This document shows positions 36,301 through 44,787 of a DNA stretch of 64,000 nt, one piece after another. The stretch comes from Nitrospira sp. (lineage in GTDB: Bacteria; Nitrospirota; Nitrospiria; Nitrospirales; Nitrospiraceae), in assembly GCA_019636835.1 (NCBI GenBank), contig JAHBWU010000004.1, positions 1-64,000 on the forward strand. The letters run 5' to 3'. The notes under the pieces were generated by a model. It was not told where the DNA came from, did no database searches, and saw only the letters and a program-made list of their open reading frames with translations. The stretch's first letter is position 1. Every line of letters begins with the position of its first letter. The position numbers and the translations under genes are program-made.

Positions 36301-37034
36301 AATTCCCTGGTCAACAATGTCACTTCGATTCCACGCGCTTCCCCCTGCAACGTCTGAAAGGTGCGCGCCTGGCGAGCTTGGCGTTCCAACGAATTGAGCT
36401 GCTTCTTGACCTCCGCCACGATGTCTCGGACACGGAGAAGATTCTGCTGCGTTGCTTCCAGCTTCCGCAGCGCCTCAGCCTTTTGTTTCTTATACCGAAC
36501 GATACCGGCGGTCTCCTCGATGAGCTCGCGCCGATCTTGCGGCGACGCATTCAAAATCTGATCGATCTGGCCCTGAGCGATGACGGTGTGCCCTTTACTC
36601 CCCGCCCGCGTGTCGAGCAACAAGCTACGAATATCTTTTAACCGGCACTGAATCTTGTTGATGAGATACTCGCTCTCGCCGTTGCGATACAAACGACGGG
36701 TAATCATCATCTCTTGTGCTTCAGTCAGCTCGTTCGGAAGTCCCGAGCCTCCATCCAGTTTCATCATCGCCGGATCAAGCCCGCCAATCACCAACGACAC
36801 CTCGGCCATCCCTAAAGGCTTTCGGAGTTCGGTGCCGTTAAAAATGACATCCTCCATCTTTTCGCTTCTGAGCGTCTTGGTGCTTTGCTCGCCCAACACC
36901 CACAGGATGGCATCGACGACATTGCTCTTTCCGCTCCCATTCGGCCCGACGATCGCGGTGACTCCCTCGGGAAATTCGATCTTGGCCTCAGCGAACGACT
37001 TGAAACCCAACATGTTCAACGATTTCAAATGCAT
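33354..37034 (-). CDS. smc: Chromosome segregation ATPase SMC
   Basis: 1226 residues with complete SMC layout. Head: Walker A GPNGSGKSNVVDAILW (from residue 30). Two long coiled coils flank a hinge at about 520-670 (WLVIPSGMERAVETVLGER, then VDASGIVTGGQVQGTPGLLE). C-terminal head: signature LSGGEKTLTAMALLFASFL, Walker B FCLLDEIDAPLDEENI and D-loop. Condenses and segregates chromosomes, normally with ScpA/ScpB, which are not in the window. Short hydrophilic insert EPLPDNGEPVGNQEPG before the signature. Confidence 0.96.
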   Translation of the reverse strand: MHLKSLNMLGFKSFAEAKIEFPEGVTAIVGPNGSGKSNVVDAILWVLGEQSTKTLRSEKMEDVIFNGTELRKPLGMAEVSLVIGGLDPAMMKLDGGSGLPNELTEAQEMMITRRLYRNGESEYLINKIQCRLKDIRSLLLDTRAGSKGHTVIAQGQIDQILNASPQDRRELIEETAGIVRYKKQKAEALRKLEATQQNLLRVRDIVAEVKKQLNSLERQARQARTFQTLQGEARGIEVTLLTREFRVLRQALQEAETEVLNLDQQESEKTAEQARLTTDLEQARLDAIATADSIGKIREELAAVEQQQAHALTAAEVERNRGLLFGQQQVQESAELEELVRSQENLAAALQTIESSLTAIEEEMTIRDRALGELEEEMTRLLHQRVAAVAEEERGRQDVLQLTVLVANTEQGISQLAKRMEDLAGRGTRLSSERDELRSQREASIDRHETLRKEYGEADRLVSQLRTERRTVQEEAAQATGGLQSLDQVILRRSEELAGVDSRLEALQSVVREEMGYGPQGAQQGPALKSCDGVRDAVAEWLVIPSGMERAVETVLGERVRGWFVDEPSVGRRLIRFLQEEALGRGSFIPQRPRWEGGRAHDWWPSIAAQPGVVGLAVDLVQTDAARTAARDALFDRVVIVRSLDQAMQLWEQHAWSAPNGPILVTLDGEVVDASGIVTGGQVQGTPGLLERRREVIDLEAKRRSLVTELDQSKQQRDMVFAQIQSLTQRDRELGDALRDAEMQNLSLRKDEEKLQHVLNDLDHRLTGMETEIQEGISEGQRLEQESHSVQAQLGQWFAEKNGQETMLGRVRERLGLLDQNMRTHQERVTEAKLIAEGLRAKREHEQLNRARVTQQIQETEDRRRALGEHLNGLNGLIEQSQAEQARQEVLCQELGVTAGRVKGELVAAQERQAQQIMVSQTLESGLEELRRGMSIIRDARMTVEVRRAEIRTQLGTVEGTLSGTYQLNPLTLVENPMTSSEPMSEADAAAVQETEHRSDVELKEQLQKLRDRLDRMGPINLAAISEHQELEERHTFLTAQEQDLSNSIASLKEIIQRIHRTTKEMFAATYEELQRKFTEVFGQFFPGGRAELLLVDEPLPDNGEPVGNQEPGIEIVAQPPGKRLKSITMLSGGEKTLTAMALLFASFLIRPTPFCLLDEIDAPLDEENIGRFTGVLKELAQNAQFLVITHNKRTMSIADSLFGVTMEEPGVSKLVSVRLGDLQPA

Positions 37035-37157
37035 TAGGTCACCCTAAATTACGCACACACGCAGCGTTATCTCTGAGAATTACCAAACGATGGTCCTTGT
37101 ACCACAAGGGTTTTGAGAAATCAAAAACAAACCACATTGTGTAGTGTAATAACTTAT

Positions 37158-37182
37158 ATGGCCCTACAATATATAGGGCCAT
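37158..37182. terminator. Perfect 9-bp hairpin after ispH
   Basis: ATGGCCCTA-CAATATA-TAGGGCCAT. It lies 43 bp beyond the ispH stop (minus strand) and about 125 bp before the smc start. The minus-strand tail ATAAGTTATT is only weakly U-rich. It may end ispH transcription or regulate smc. Confidence 0.4.
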
Positions 37183-37224
37183 TGATAGGGTCATTTGGGG
37201 AATATACGAGGATGGCAACGCCAG

Positions 37225-38187
37225 CTAGCCGGCGATGCTGCCGACCGGCTTCTTCGACGATTCTATCTGGACGAGTTCCTTTGGCAGGAGAAATTCAACG
37301 TCTTCCTCGATCACCGTGAGTTCTTCAACATCGGACGGTTCCGACGCCCTCAGAAATGCGACCACTTCCGTGACCAGAATTTCCGGAGCAGAAGCACCGG
37401 CGGCAATCCCGACTGCCTTGGCTCCTTGCAGCCACGCCGGATCGATGTCGGCGGCTGAATCGATGAGATAAGAAGGAATCCCGCACTGCTCTCCCAGTTC
37501 GCGTAGACGATTGGAATTGGAGCTGTTCGGCGACCCGATGACTAGAATGACATCTACCAAGCGGGACAATTCTTTGACGGCATTCTGTCGGTTTTGCGTC
37601 GCATAGCAGATATCTTCCTGATGCGGACCCTTGATATTCGGAAACCGCTGATGCAGCGCGCCGACGATGTCCCGACATTCATCCACGCTCAGCGTCGTCT
37701 GTGTGACATACGAAAGATTGACCGTGTTCTCCACTTTCAGCTCTTCGACATCTTTGACCGACGACACCAAGTGAAACTTGTCGGGGATCTGACCCAGCGT
37801 CCCGATCACTTCCGGGTGGCCGGCGTGACCGATGAGGATCAAATCGTATCCTTGTGTATAATCGCGGTTGACTTCGTTATGGACTTTGATCACCAGCGGG
37901 CAGGTCGCGTCGATCACATGGAGACGACGCTGATTCGCCTCTTCCCAGACCGACTTCGCCACGCCGTGTGCGCTGAAGATCACAACAGACCCTTCCGGGA
38001 CTTCGTTCAACTCCTCCACGAAGACCGCGCCCTTTTGCCGGAGCGAATTCACGACATGGCGGCTATGGACGATCTCGTGACGAACATAAATGGGTGCGCC
38101 GTATTTCTTAAGAGACAAGTCCACGATATCGATCGCCCGATCGACACCGGCACAAAATCCACGGGGATTGGCAAGATAGATTTTCAT
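37225..38187 (-). CDS. ispH: 4-hydroxy-3-methylbut-2-enyl diphosphate reductase IspH (LytB)
   Basis: 320 residues. FeS-ligand Cys residues occur in [23 protein letters not shown] and ICYATQNRQ. Conserved [26 protein letters not shown] and [13 protein letters not shown] are present. Final step of the MEP pathway, giving IPP and DMAPP. With dxs and ispG, three of the MEP enzymes are in this window. Confidence 0.96.
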   Translation of the reverse strand: MKIYLANPRGFCAGVDRAIDIVDLSLKKYGAPIYVRHEIVHSRHVVNSLRQKGAVFVEELNEVPEGSVVIFSAHGVAKSVWEEANQRRLHVIDATCPLVIKVHNEVNRDYTQGYDLILIGHAGHPEVIGTLGQIPDKFHLVSSVKDVEELKVENTVNLSYVTQTTLSVDECRDIVGALHQRFPNIKGPHQEDICYATQNRQNAVKELSRLVDVILVIGSPNSSNSNRLRELGEQCGIPSYLIDSAADIDPAWLQGAKAVGIAAGASAPEILVTEVVAFLRASEPSDVEELTVIEEDVEFLLPKELVQIESSKKPVGSIAG

Positions 38188-38513
38188 AGTCGTCGTAGCT
38201 CCTTCGACCAGGCTCTACAAGGTCGTGCTGTCAGTGAGGCTCACGATACGTCAGATTAACCGACTCCGTCAACAGAATTGCCTCGTAGAAGTCCGAACAT
38301 CGATCATTGATGTGAGGTTAAAAGGTCCGGTAACCAACGCCCGTCGTACAGAATGTGCTGGAGTTATCGTTCAATACTTCAATACAAGGATCGCCAAACC
38401 CAAAAAGACCAAATTGAAAAATTAGACGATCTGCCATCGGAGTCCTTGCTCGTCTGATACAGGCTTGTTATGTTGCGGGTCGGTCGGACGGTACAAATTC
38501 TTAGGAGGTCATT
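38188..38513. other. Divergent intergenic region, ispH / basic protein
   Basis: 326 bp between genes read in opposite directions; must contain promoters for both. No gene, RNA or clear inverted repeat seen. The ribosome binding site TAGGAGGTCATT at its end belongs to the basic protein. Confidence 0.4.
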
Positions 38514-38798
38514 ATGAAAAAGACATCTGCTGAAAAAGTTGCCGCTGCTGGAAAGCAGCTTGTGCGAAAGGGAAAGGCTCTTCGAGGCAAGGCAGGCGCA
38601 ACGGCTCGTCAACTTAAGAAAACCGTTGCTGATACCGTGTCCACATCGCGCCGTCGGCTCAAGAAAGGGATCAAGACGGCGAAGTCCTCACCCACCAGTC
38701 GTCAGGCAAGGAAAGTCGGCAAAGCCGTCGGCACCTTTCTGGGCCAGGCCATCGGCCGTGCCGAACGGATAGTTACACGAGTGGTGAAGAAGAAATAG
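38514..38798 (+). CDS. Small Lys/Arg/Ala-rich histone-like protein
   Basis: 94 residues with AGGAGG 5 nt before ATG. Very basic from end to end (KGKALRGKAGATARQLKKTV, RRRLKKGIKTAKS, VTRVVKKK) with almost no acidic residues in the C-terminal two thirds. The composition resembles histone H1-like nucleoid proteins of several bacteria. A weakly amphipathic helix (GKAVGTFLGQAIGRAE) lies near the C terminus. Role in DNA binding is inferred only from charge. Confidence 0.65.
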   Translation: MKKTSAEKVAAAGKQLVRKGKALRGKAGATARQLKKTVADTVSTSRRRLKKGIKTAKSSPTSRQARKVGKAVGTFLGQAIGRAERIVTRVVKKK

Positions 38799-38899
38799 CC
38801 GGGAGCGGGGCATTTCCAGGAATCTGCCGAGGCTTCATATCCTAGTGGCAACTGAAACGCTTCGCTCTTTGTTTCCTTTGGTCAAAGGAGGTGCCACAG

Positions 38900-39283
38900 A
38901 TGGCTCAGCGACCTTTTCAAACTGGAGCGGTCGTCAATCTGAGTGATGGAGAAAGTACCAAGGAAACCGTCATCGTGACCGTTCCCAGAAAGAAACGATT
39001 CCACACCCAATATCTCGGTATCAATGGTTTCGGACACCAGAATCAACCACTCTTCTACGCCGTTCACGTGATGACACGCTCCAGAGTCGGCATCTATCCC
39101 ATTGCGCCCACCGGCATTTCTGGGATAGAGGAACCAGAATTCCCGGCGAGGTTTTTCGGAAGCCAGGTGGCAATTCTCTACGCAGATCCCCAGTCCGACC
39201 TCATCTTCTCGGTCGCGCGCAAGGATACGACGGGCAATGTACGGGTATTCATCGATGTCTGCGGGCTTCTCGTGGACGTTTGA
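38900..39283 (+). CDS. Small soluble beta-rich protein, unknown
   Basis: 127 residues; AAAGGAGG 8 nt before ATG 38900 fixes the start. No signal peptide. Content is mostly strand-like: QTGAVVNLSDGESTKETVIV, FGHQNQPLFYAVHVMTRSRV, SQVAILYADPQSDLIFSVAR. No family recognised. Follows the basic protein by about 100 bp in the same direction. Confidence 0.6.
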   Translation: MAQRPFQTGAVVNLSDGESTKETVIVTVPRKKRFHTQYLGINGFGHQNQPLFYAVHVMTRSRVGIYPIAPTGISGIEEPEFPARFFGSQVAILYADPQSDLIFSVARKDTTGNVRVFIDVCGLLVDV

Positions 39284-39357
39284 GCGGGAGAAGTAAGCTG
39301 ACTGCCGGATGAAAATCCCCAATGACCGGTAACCGCTGACAAGGACATTGTTTTTGT

Positions 39358-40383
39358 ATGAACACAACGCCAAACCCCTCTTCCATTTTGCAGACCGCCT
39401 TTGGTTTTTGGGGCTCCAAGGTCTTGCTCACGGCCGTCGAGGTCGGCCTATTCACAAAACTTGCCGGTCGCCGTCTTACCGGGACTGAGTTGGGCAAGGA
39501 ATTGCAATTCCACCCCCGCGCGAATCCCGACTTTTTTGACGCCCTCGTGGCGATGAAGTTTCTCGACCGCGATGGTGACGGCTCCCAGGCCAAGTATTTC
39601 AACACACCAGACGGCGCCATGTTCCTCGATGCGGAGAGTCCGCGATACATCGGGGGAATTTTGGTGATGCTCAATGCAAGGCTGTTCAAATTTTGGAACG
39701 ATCTACCCGAAGCGTTGCGGACGGGGCGGCCGCAAAACGAGGTGACGCACGGACAGAAGGGGATGTTTGAGGAGCTCTATTCGGATCTCCCCAGGTTGGA
39801 ACAATTTATGGGTGCGATGATCGGCGCCTCGCGCATCAATTTCGAAGCGTTCGCAGAGAAGTTTGACTTCTCGAACTTCCGGACCCTCTGCGACGTCGGC
39901 GGCGCGACCGGTCTGCTCAGCATTGAAGTCGCGAAACGGAACCCTCATCTCACGTGCACCAGCTTCGACCTGCCGGTCGTCGAACCGATCGCGAAGAAAC
40001 ATATCGTCGCCGCCGGCTTAGAGCGTCGCGTGAGCACGGCAGCCGGCGACTTCTTCAAGAACCGGCTACCGAAAGCCGATATCGTCACGATGGGCATGAT
40101 CCTGCATGACTGGAATCTGGAGAAAAAGATGCACCTGATCCGATCAGCGTACGATGCGTTGCCGCCAGGCGGCGCACTGGTGGCCATCGAAGCGTTGATC
40201 GATGATGCCCGTCGTGAGAACGTGCAAGGGCTGCTGATGTCGCTCAACATGCTCATCGAATTCGGCGATGCGTTCGATTATTCCGGCGCCGACTTCCGCC
40301 GGTGGTGTGGCGAGGTCGGCTTCACACGATTCGAGACCATTCATCTGGCCGGGTCTTCAAGCGCGGCGGTGGCGTATAAATAA
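39358..40383 (+). CDS. SAM-dependent O-methyltransferase (acetylserotonin-OMT-like)
   Basis: 341 residues. N-terminal winged-helix dimerisation domain (FGFWGSKVLLTAVEVGLFTK, then YFNTPDGAMFLD) and C-terminal class I fold with the SAM motif TLCDVGGATGLLSIEVAKRN. The usual acidic end of strand 2 is SFDLPVV, and the catalytic His context is MILHDWNLEKKMHLI. Family members methylate hydroxyl groups of small aromatic compounds or antibiotics/pigments. Substrate unknown; no biosynthetic neighbours. Confidence 0.85.
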   Translation: MNTTPNPSSILQTAFGFWGSKVLLTAVEVGLFTKLAGRRLTGTELGKELQFHPRANPDFFDALVAMKFLDRDGDGSQAKYFNTPDGAMFLDAESPRYIGGILVMLNARLFKFWNDLPEALRTGRPQNEVTHGQKGMFEELYSDLPRLEQFMGAMIGASRINFEAFAEKFDFSNFRTLCDVGGATGLLSIEVAKRNPHLTCTSFDLPVVEPIAKKHIVAAGLERRVSTAAGDFFKNRLPKADIVTMGMILHDWNLEKKMHLIRSAYDALPPGGALVAIEALIDDARRENVQGLLMSLNMLIEFGDAFDYSGADFRRWCGEVGFTRFETIHLAGSSSAAVAYK

Positions 40384-40465
40384 CCTCTTGTCGTGGGAAA
40401 CGGGGTTGGAAAACTTGTCCCGGTTCGGTTGACTCTCTCTCTCCTCCCCCGTACGCTGAAGTGCT

Positions 40466-41176
40466 ATGGGCTTCACCAATAACAAGAAAATTCTCATCGT
40501 TGAAGACGAGCAGGATATTCTGCAACTCGTCAAGCACTATTTGGAGAAAGAGGGATTTCGACCTGTCACAGCGACAAGCGGACTCGAAGCCTTGAAGAAA
40601 GTCAAAGAGGACAAACCCGATCTGGTCGTCCTCGATCTGATGTTGCCTGAAATGGATGGGCTCGAAGTCTGCAAACGCCTCCGCTCCGTTTCCGAAACCG
40701 CCATGCTCCCCATCCTCATGCTGACGGCGAAAGCCGAAGAGTCGGACACGATTGTCGGTCTTGAGTTGGGCGCCGATGATTATGTGACCAAGCCGTTCAG
40801 CCCCAAGGCACTGGTCGCCCGCGTGAAAGCCCTGCTGCGTCGAGTCGAACGCGCACCTTCTTCTGAGCCTGATCTGTACCGGTATGGTACGCTCACGATG
40901 AATCTGGGCCGGCATGAGGTCAGCCTCGGTATACAAGAGGTGCCCTTGACGGCGAAGGAATTCGGTCTGCTTGAACACCTCCTTCGGCATCGCGGTCGCG
41001 TATTGACCAGAGAAGTTCTGCTCAATGCCGTGTGGGGCTACGATTACTACGGCACGACCAGAACGGTCGACGTGCACATCCGCCGGTTGAAACAGAAGCT
41101 GCCGCTTCTCGAAGAGGCCATCGTGTCTGTAAAATCATTGGGATATAAACTTAAAGATCTCGACGTGTCAGGATGA
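40466..41176 (+). CDS. phoB: OmpR/PhoB-family response regulator
   Basis: 236 residues. Receiver domain with phosphoacceptor Asp57 (LVVLDLMLPEMDG), acidic pair Glu13/Asp14 and Lys in DDYVTKPFSP. C-terminal winged-helix DNA-binding domain ends RTVDVHIRRLKQKL. The stop overlaps the start of the kinase gene by 4 nt. Placement beside a sensor kinase and opposite a pit phosphate transporter with its DUF47 partner supports a phosphate-response role. Confidence 0.85.
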   Translation: MGFTNNKKILIVEDEQDILQLVKHYLEKEGFRPVTATSGLEALKKVKEDKPDLVVLDLMLPEMDGLEVCKRLRSVSETAMLPILMLTAKAEESDTIVGLELGADDYVTKPFSPKALVARVKALLRRVERAPSSEPDLYRYGTLTMNLGRHEVSLGIQEVPLTAKEFGLLEHLLRHRGRVLTREVLLNAVWGYDYYGTTRTVDVHIRRLKQKLPLLEEAIVSVKSLGYKLKDLDVSG

Positions 41177-43032
41177 CCTGGTCGATTCGTTGGAAAGTGG
41201 CGTTCGGTACGCTCGTGGCGGTCGCCTGTGGGTTGCTGATTGCCGGTGTGATGACGGTTCAATCCCTCGAACAGCGCTACCTCACGCAATTCGGTGATGC
41301 GCTGGAGGCAAAAACCAAGCTTGTCGAATACGGCTTTCAACCGCTGTTTCACTCATCTGCTTCACATCCGACCTCTTCCTCCTTGCAAGAGACGGCGCGC
41401 GACCTCGGCAACCGAGCCTCTGCCCGTGTGACGCTGGTTGCCGCGGACGGAACTGTGCTCGCGGATAGCGCCGTACGAGATGCCGACTTGTCCGCCGTTG
41501 AGAATCACAAGTCTCGGCCCGAAATCCAACAGACCCTTTCCGCAGGACATGGAGGGGACATCCGCCCTAGCCACACGACCGGTGAACGGACGGTGTATCG
41601 CGCCATCCTCATGCAGCCATCACAGGTTGCATCGCCGCTCGTGGTGCGCGTCGGCCTTCCGATGTTCGTCCTGGATCATGAGATCGCTGAACTGCAGCAA
41701 CGGCTCTTTCTCGCGCTCGGAGTCGCCTTCCTCGTCGCCCTGACGCTGAGCGTCTGGCTGGCTCACAGCATCACCAAACCCCTTTCGGACATCGCGTCGG
41801 CCGCCCGCCAATTCAGTTCCGGCAACCAGACATTTCACGTCAGAACGACCGCGCAAGATGAAGTCGGCCTCCTGGCCTCGACGCTCAATCACATGGCGGA
41901 GCAGCTTCACGCCAAGATCGATGAACTCTCGGAAGACCGTGCCCAGCTGCTTGCCGTGCTGACCTCGATGGTCGAAGGCGTGATGGTGTTGGACTCTCGC
42001 GGCCACGTGTTGCAGATCAATCCCGCCTTGGAACGCATGTTCGGCATCTCCCGCGTGGAGGCTCGGGGACGACCCTGCGCCGAACTCTTCCGTCATCAAC
42101 AGCTCAACGACCTGGTGACGGCCATTTTACGATCGTGCACACATCATCAGGATGAAATTGTGCTGCCGCTGAGCGGGCGATGCCTTCAGATTGAAGCCGC
42201 CCCTGCAGGAGGTGAACGGGACAACGAGGCCAGTGTGGTATTGGTATTCCACGATATTACCGAGTTGCGACGCCTGGAAAAGATACGGAAAGACTTCGTG
42301 GCGAACGTCTCTCATGAGCTTCGAACCCCACTCACTTCGATCAAGGGCTACGTCGAAGCGCTGCTTGACGGCGCCAAAGACGATCCCTCCGCCTCTATGA
42401 AATTCTTGGAAATCATCCTCAAGCAAAGCGATCGGCTGAATCTCATCATTGAAGATTTGCTCGAACTGTCGAAAATCGAATCAGGCGGTGTCTCGTTAAA
42501 GGAAGAACCGCTGGAACTGCGTTCCGTCATCGACCGGACGTTGTCGATGATCACACCGATCGCCGATAAAAATCGTCACCGGCTCGTCACAGTGGTCGAT
42601 CCATCGCTCCCTCCGGTGGCGGGTGATGAAGACCGGCTCGTGCAAGTCTTGACCAATCTCCTCGATAACGCCATCAAATATACCCCGGCGGGGGGGACCA
42701 TTACGGTCAGCGGCACGCTCGCTCCCCTGATCGAGCGTGCCGATCCGCCGATCAAAGCGATCGAGCTCAGCGTCGCCGATACCGGAATCGGTATTCCCGA
42801 AGAGGACCGGCCTCGTGTCTTCGAACGGTTTTACCGCGTCGACAAAGCCCGTTCACGAGAGTTGGGAGGGACAGGACTCGGACTGGCGATCGTAAAGCAT
42901 ATCGTTGAGGGGCACGGAGGACAGGTGTGGGTCGAAGCAAATCATCCTCAAGGGAGTCGATTCGTGGTCCGTCTTCCACTCAGTACCACAGCCCGAAGCC
43001 TCCATCACATGAACGAAGCAAGCAGGGCATAG
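41173..43032 (+). CDS. phoR: PhoR-type transmembrane sensor histidine kinase
   Basis: 619 residues. Two membrane helices bracket a periplasmic domain of about 150 residues (first helix near 9-28; second FLALGVAFLVALTLSVWLA). HAMP, then PAS (LTSMVEGVMVLDSRGHVLQI), HisKA with His381 in VANVSHELRTPLTSIKG, and HATPase with DNAIKYTPAG and GTGLGLAIVKHIVEGHGG. It pairs with the upstream regulator (ATGA overlap). Its last 28 bp overlap, tail to tail, the end of the pit gene on the other strand. Confidence 0.88.
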   Translation: MTWSIRWKVAFGTLVAVACGLLIAGVMTVQSLEQRYLTQFGDALEAKTKLVEYGFQPLFHSSASHPTSSSLQETARDLGNRASARVTLVAADGTVLADSAVRDADLSAVENHKSRPEIQQTLSAGHGGDIRPSHTTGERTVYRAILMQPSQVASPLVVRVGLPMFVLDHEIAELQQRLFLALGVAFLVALTLSVWLAHSITKPLSDIASAARQFSSGNQTFHVRTTAQDEVGLLASTLNHMAEQLHAKIDELSEDRAQLLAVLTSMVEGVMVLDSRGHVLQINPALERMFGISRVEARGRPCAELFRHQQLNDLVTAILRSCTHHQDEIVLPLSGRCLQIEAAPAGGERDNEASVVLVFHDITELRRLEKIRKDFVANVSHELRTPLTSIKGYVEALLDGAKDDPSASMKFLEIILKQSDRLNLIIEDLLELSKIESGGVSLKEEPLELRSVIDRTLSMITPIADKNRHRLVTVVDPSLPPVAGDEDRLVQVLTNLLDNAIKYTPAGGTITVSGTLAPLIERADPPIKAIELSVADTGIGIPEEDRPRVFERFYRVDKARSRELGGTGLGLAIVKHIVEGHGGQVWVEANHPQGSRFVVRLPLSTTARSLHHMNEASRA

Positions 43033-43997
43033 ACACCCGCTCCCAACAGCGCGGCGCCGGGTAATGTAAATACCCAAGCCGAGAAGATTTTGCTCGTCAC
43101 TCCCCATCGAACCGCGGACAGACGCTTGGTCGATCCAACGCCTAAGATCGCTGAAGTGATGGTGTGGGTCGTGCTGACCGGAAGACCGAAGTGCGCGGTG
43201 AACAGCAAAACCGAAGCCGCTGCCGTCTCAGCGCAGAATCCATGAACCGGTTCAAGCTTCACCATCTTCATCCCCATGGTCCGGATAATCCGCCAACCGC
43301 CGACTGTTGTTCCGAGCCCCATCGCCAACGCGCAGGCCACGATTACCCACGTCGGCACTTCGGTCGACGTCAAGTGGCCGGACGCCACGAGGGCAAGTGT
43401 GATGACACCCATCACTTTCTGAGCATCGTTCGCCCCATGGCTGAATGCCATGAAGCTGGCCGAAATGATCTGAAGTCGACTGAATATCTTTGTCGCAACA
43501 CCCCGATGAACCCGAAAAAAGGCCCAGCTGACCAGGACCATCAGGAGAAATCCTATCCCGAACCCCAAAAGGGGGGAAAGAATCATGGCTTCGAGAACCT
43601 TCCGCAGACCATTGAACTGAACCACTGCCCAGCCGCCGTGGGCCACCGCCGAGCCGACGAGTGCACCGATCAGCGCGTGAGACGAACTGGTCGGCAGTCC
43701 CAGCATCAGCGTGAGAAAATTCCAGAGAATCGCCCCGCCCATCGCTCCGGCGACCACCGTGTTCGTGATCACGTCGGGAAAGACGATGCCTCCACCGATC
43801 ATTTTCGCCACGGCCGTCGAAAAGAAGGCTCCGGCGACATTCAACACTCCGGCCAACAGCACCGCGGCGATGGGGCTTAACACACGGGTGGAAACGACCG
43901 TCGCCACGGCATTGGCGCAATCATGCCACCCATTTGAAAAGTCGAACAGGAGCGCCAACACCACCGTCACAAGAAGTATGCCGCTGAGTTCAGTCAT
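43005..43997 (-). CDS. pit: PiT-family inorganic phosphate permease
   Basis: 330 residues with about nine to ten membrane helices and the two PiT signature repeats: DFSNGWHDCANAVATVVSTR near the N terminus and FSHGANDAQKVMGVITLALV in the middle. Transports metal-phosphate by ion symport. Followed upstream on the same strand by the DUF47 gene (44094), a common pair. Convergent with phoR. Confidence 0.93.
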   Translation of the reverse strand: MTELSGILLVTVVLALLFDFSNGWHDCANAVATVVSTRVLSPIAAVLLAGVLNVAGAFFSTAVAKMIGGGIVFPDVITNTVVAGAMGGAILWNFLTLMLGLPTSSSHALIGALVGSAVAHGGWAVVQFNGLRKVLEAMILSPLLGFGIGFLLMVLVSWAFFRVHRGVATKIFSRLQIISASFMAFSHGANDAQKVMGVITLALVASGHLTSTEVPTWVIVACALAMGLGTTVGGWRIIRTMGMKMVKLEPVHGFCAETAAASVLLFTAHFGLPVSTTHTITSAILGVGSTKRLSAVRWGVTSKIFSAWVFTLPGAALLGAGVYALLASFM

Positions 43998-44093
43998 GGT
44001 TCGATTGAAATACTACTGGCCTATCTGACGACCATTCGCGCGGAGGGCTTGAGGAGACATAAACGTCGTGGCCGGGGGTCCATTCATGGACGA

Positions 44094-44714
44094 CTAGGTC
44101 TGCTTGAGCACAATGCGCTCGATCACGTTGGCGACATCCTCACACCGATCGGTCCCTTCCTCGAAGGTTTCATAAATCTCTTTCCACTTGATGACGGCGA
44201 TCGGATTCGTCTCGTTCTCAAACAACTCTGAAATGGCATCGCGCGACACACGATCAGCTTCGTTCTCCAGGCTATTCACCTGCACACTGTATTCCTTCAC
44301 TTCCTCATGGGACATGGCGATATGATCGACCCCACGGCCCACCGCGACGGACGCTCGATAGAGAATATCGGCCAGCCGAATCGCGCTCTCGGTCGGCTGC
44401 GCGAGCTTGTAGATGGCGAACCGCTCCGCCACCGCTTCCACCGCGTCGAGAATATCATCCAATGCGCTGGCCAGATCGTGGATATCTTCACGGTCAAGAG
44501 GAGTCAGAAAGGTCTGATTGAGGCGCAAGGCGATGTCGTGCGTAATCCCGTCTCCGACATGTTCCACGTCCCTGATTCGCTGGATCTTCTGCTGAACGTT
44601 CGTATAATCCTCCATCAGCTCCTTGAGCAGACGGCTGCCCTCAATGACATTGTGGGCCGCTTGTTTGAACATCTCAAAAAACGCTTCTTCTTTGGGAAGC
44701 AGGCCGAAAATCAT
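44094..44714 (-). CDS. DUF47/PhoU-like Pit accessory protein
   Basis: 206 residues, fully helical and charged: FFEMFKQAAHNVIEGSRLL, IRDVEHVGDGITHDIALRLN, PLDREDIHDLASALDDILDA. The conserved E/D pattern is that of the PhoU-like metal-binding bundle. Such proteins accompany PiT transporters and probably regulate them. GGAG about 8 nt before the ATG; about 95 bp before pit. Confidence 0.92.
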   Translation of the reverse strand: MIFGLLPKEEAFFEMFKQAAHNVIEGSRLLKELMEDYTNVQQKIQRIRDVEHVGDGITHDIALRLNQTFLTPLDREDIHDLASALDDILDAVEAVAERFAIYKLAQPTESAIRLADILYRASVAVGRGVDHIAMSHEEVKEYSVQVNSLENEADRVSRDAISELFENETNPIAVIKWKEIYETFEEGTDRCEDVANVIERIVLKQT

Positions 44715-44787
44715 CTCTCACACTCCTGCTGCACATGCATGCGTCGATGATGAGCGACGGGACGAGCATCGCGTTCGATCCACGTCT

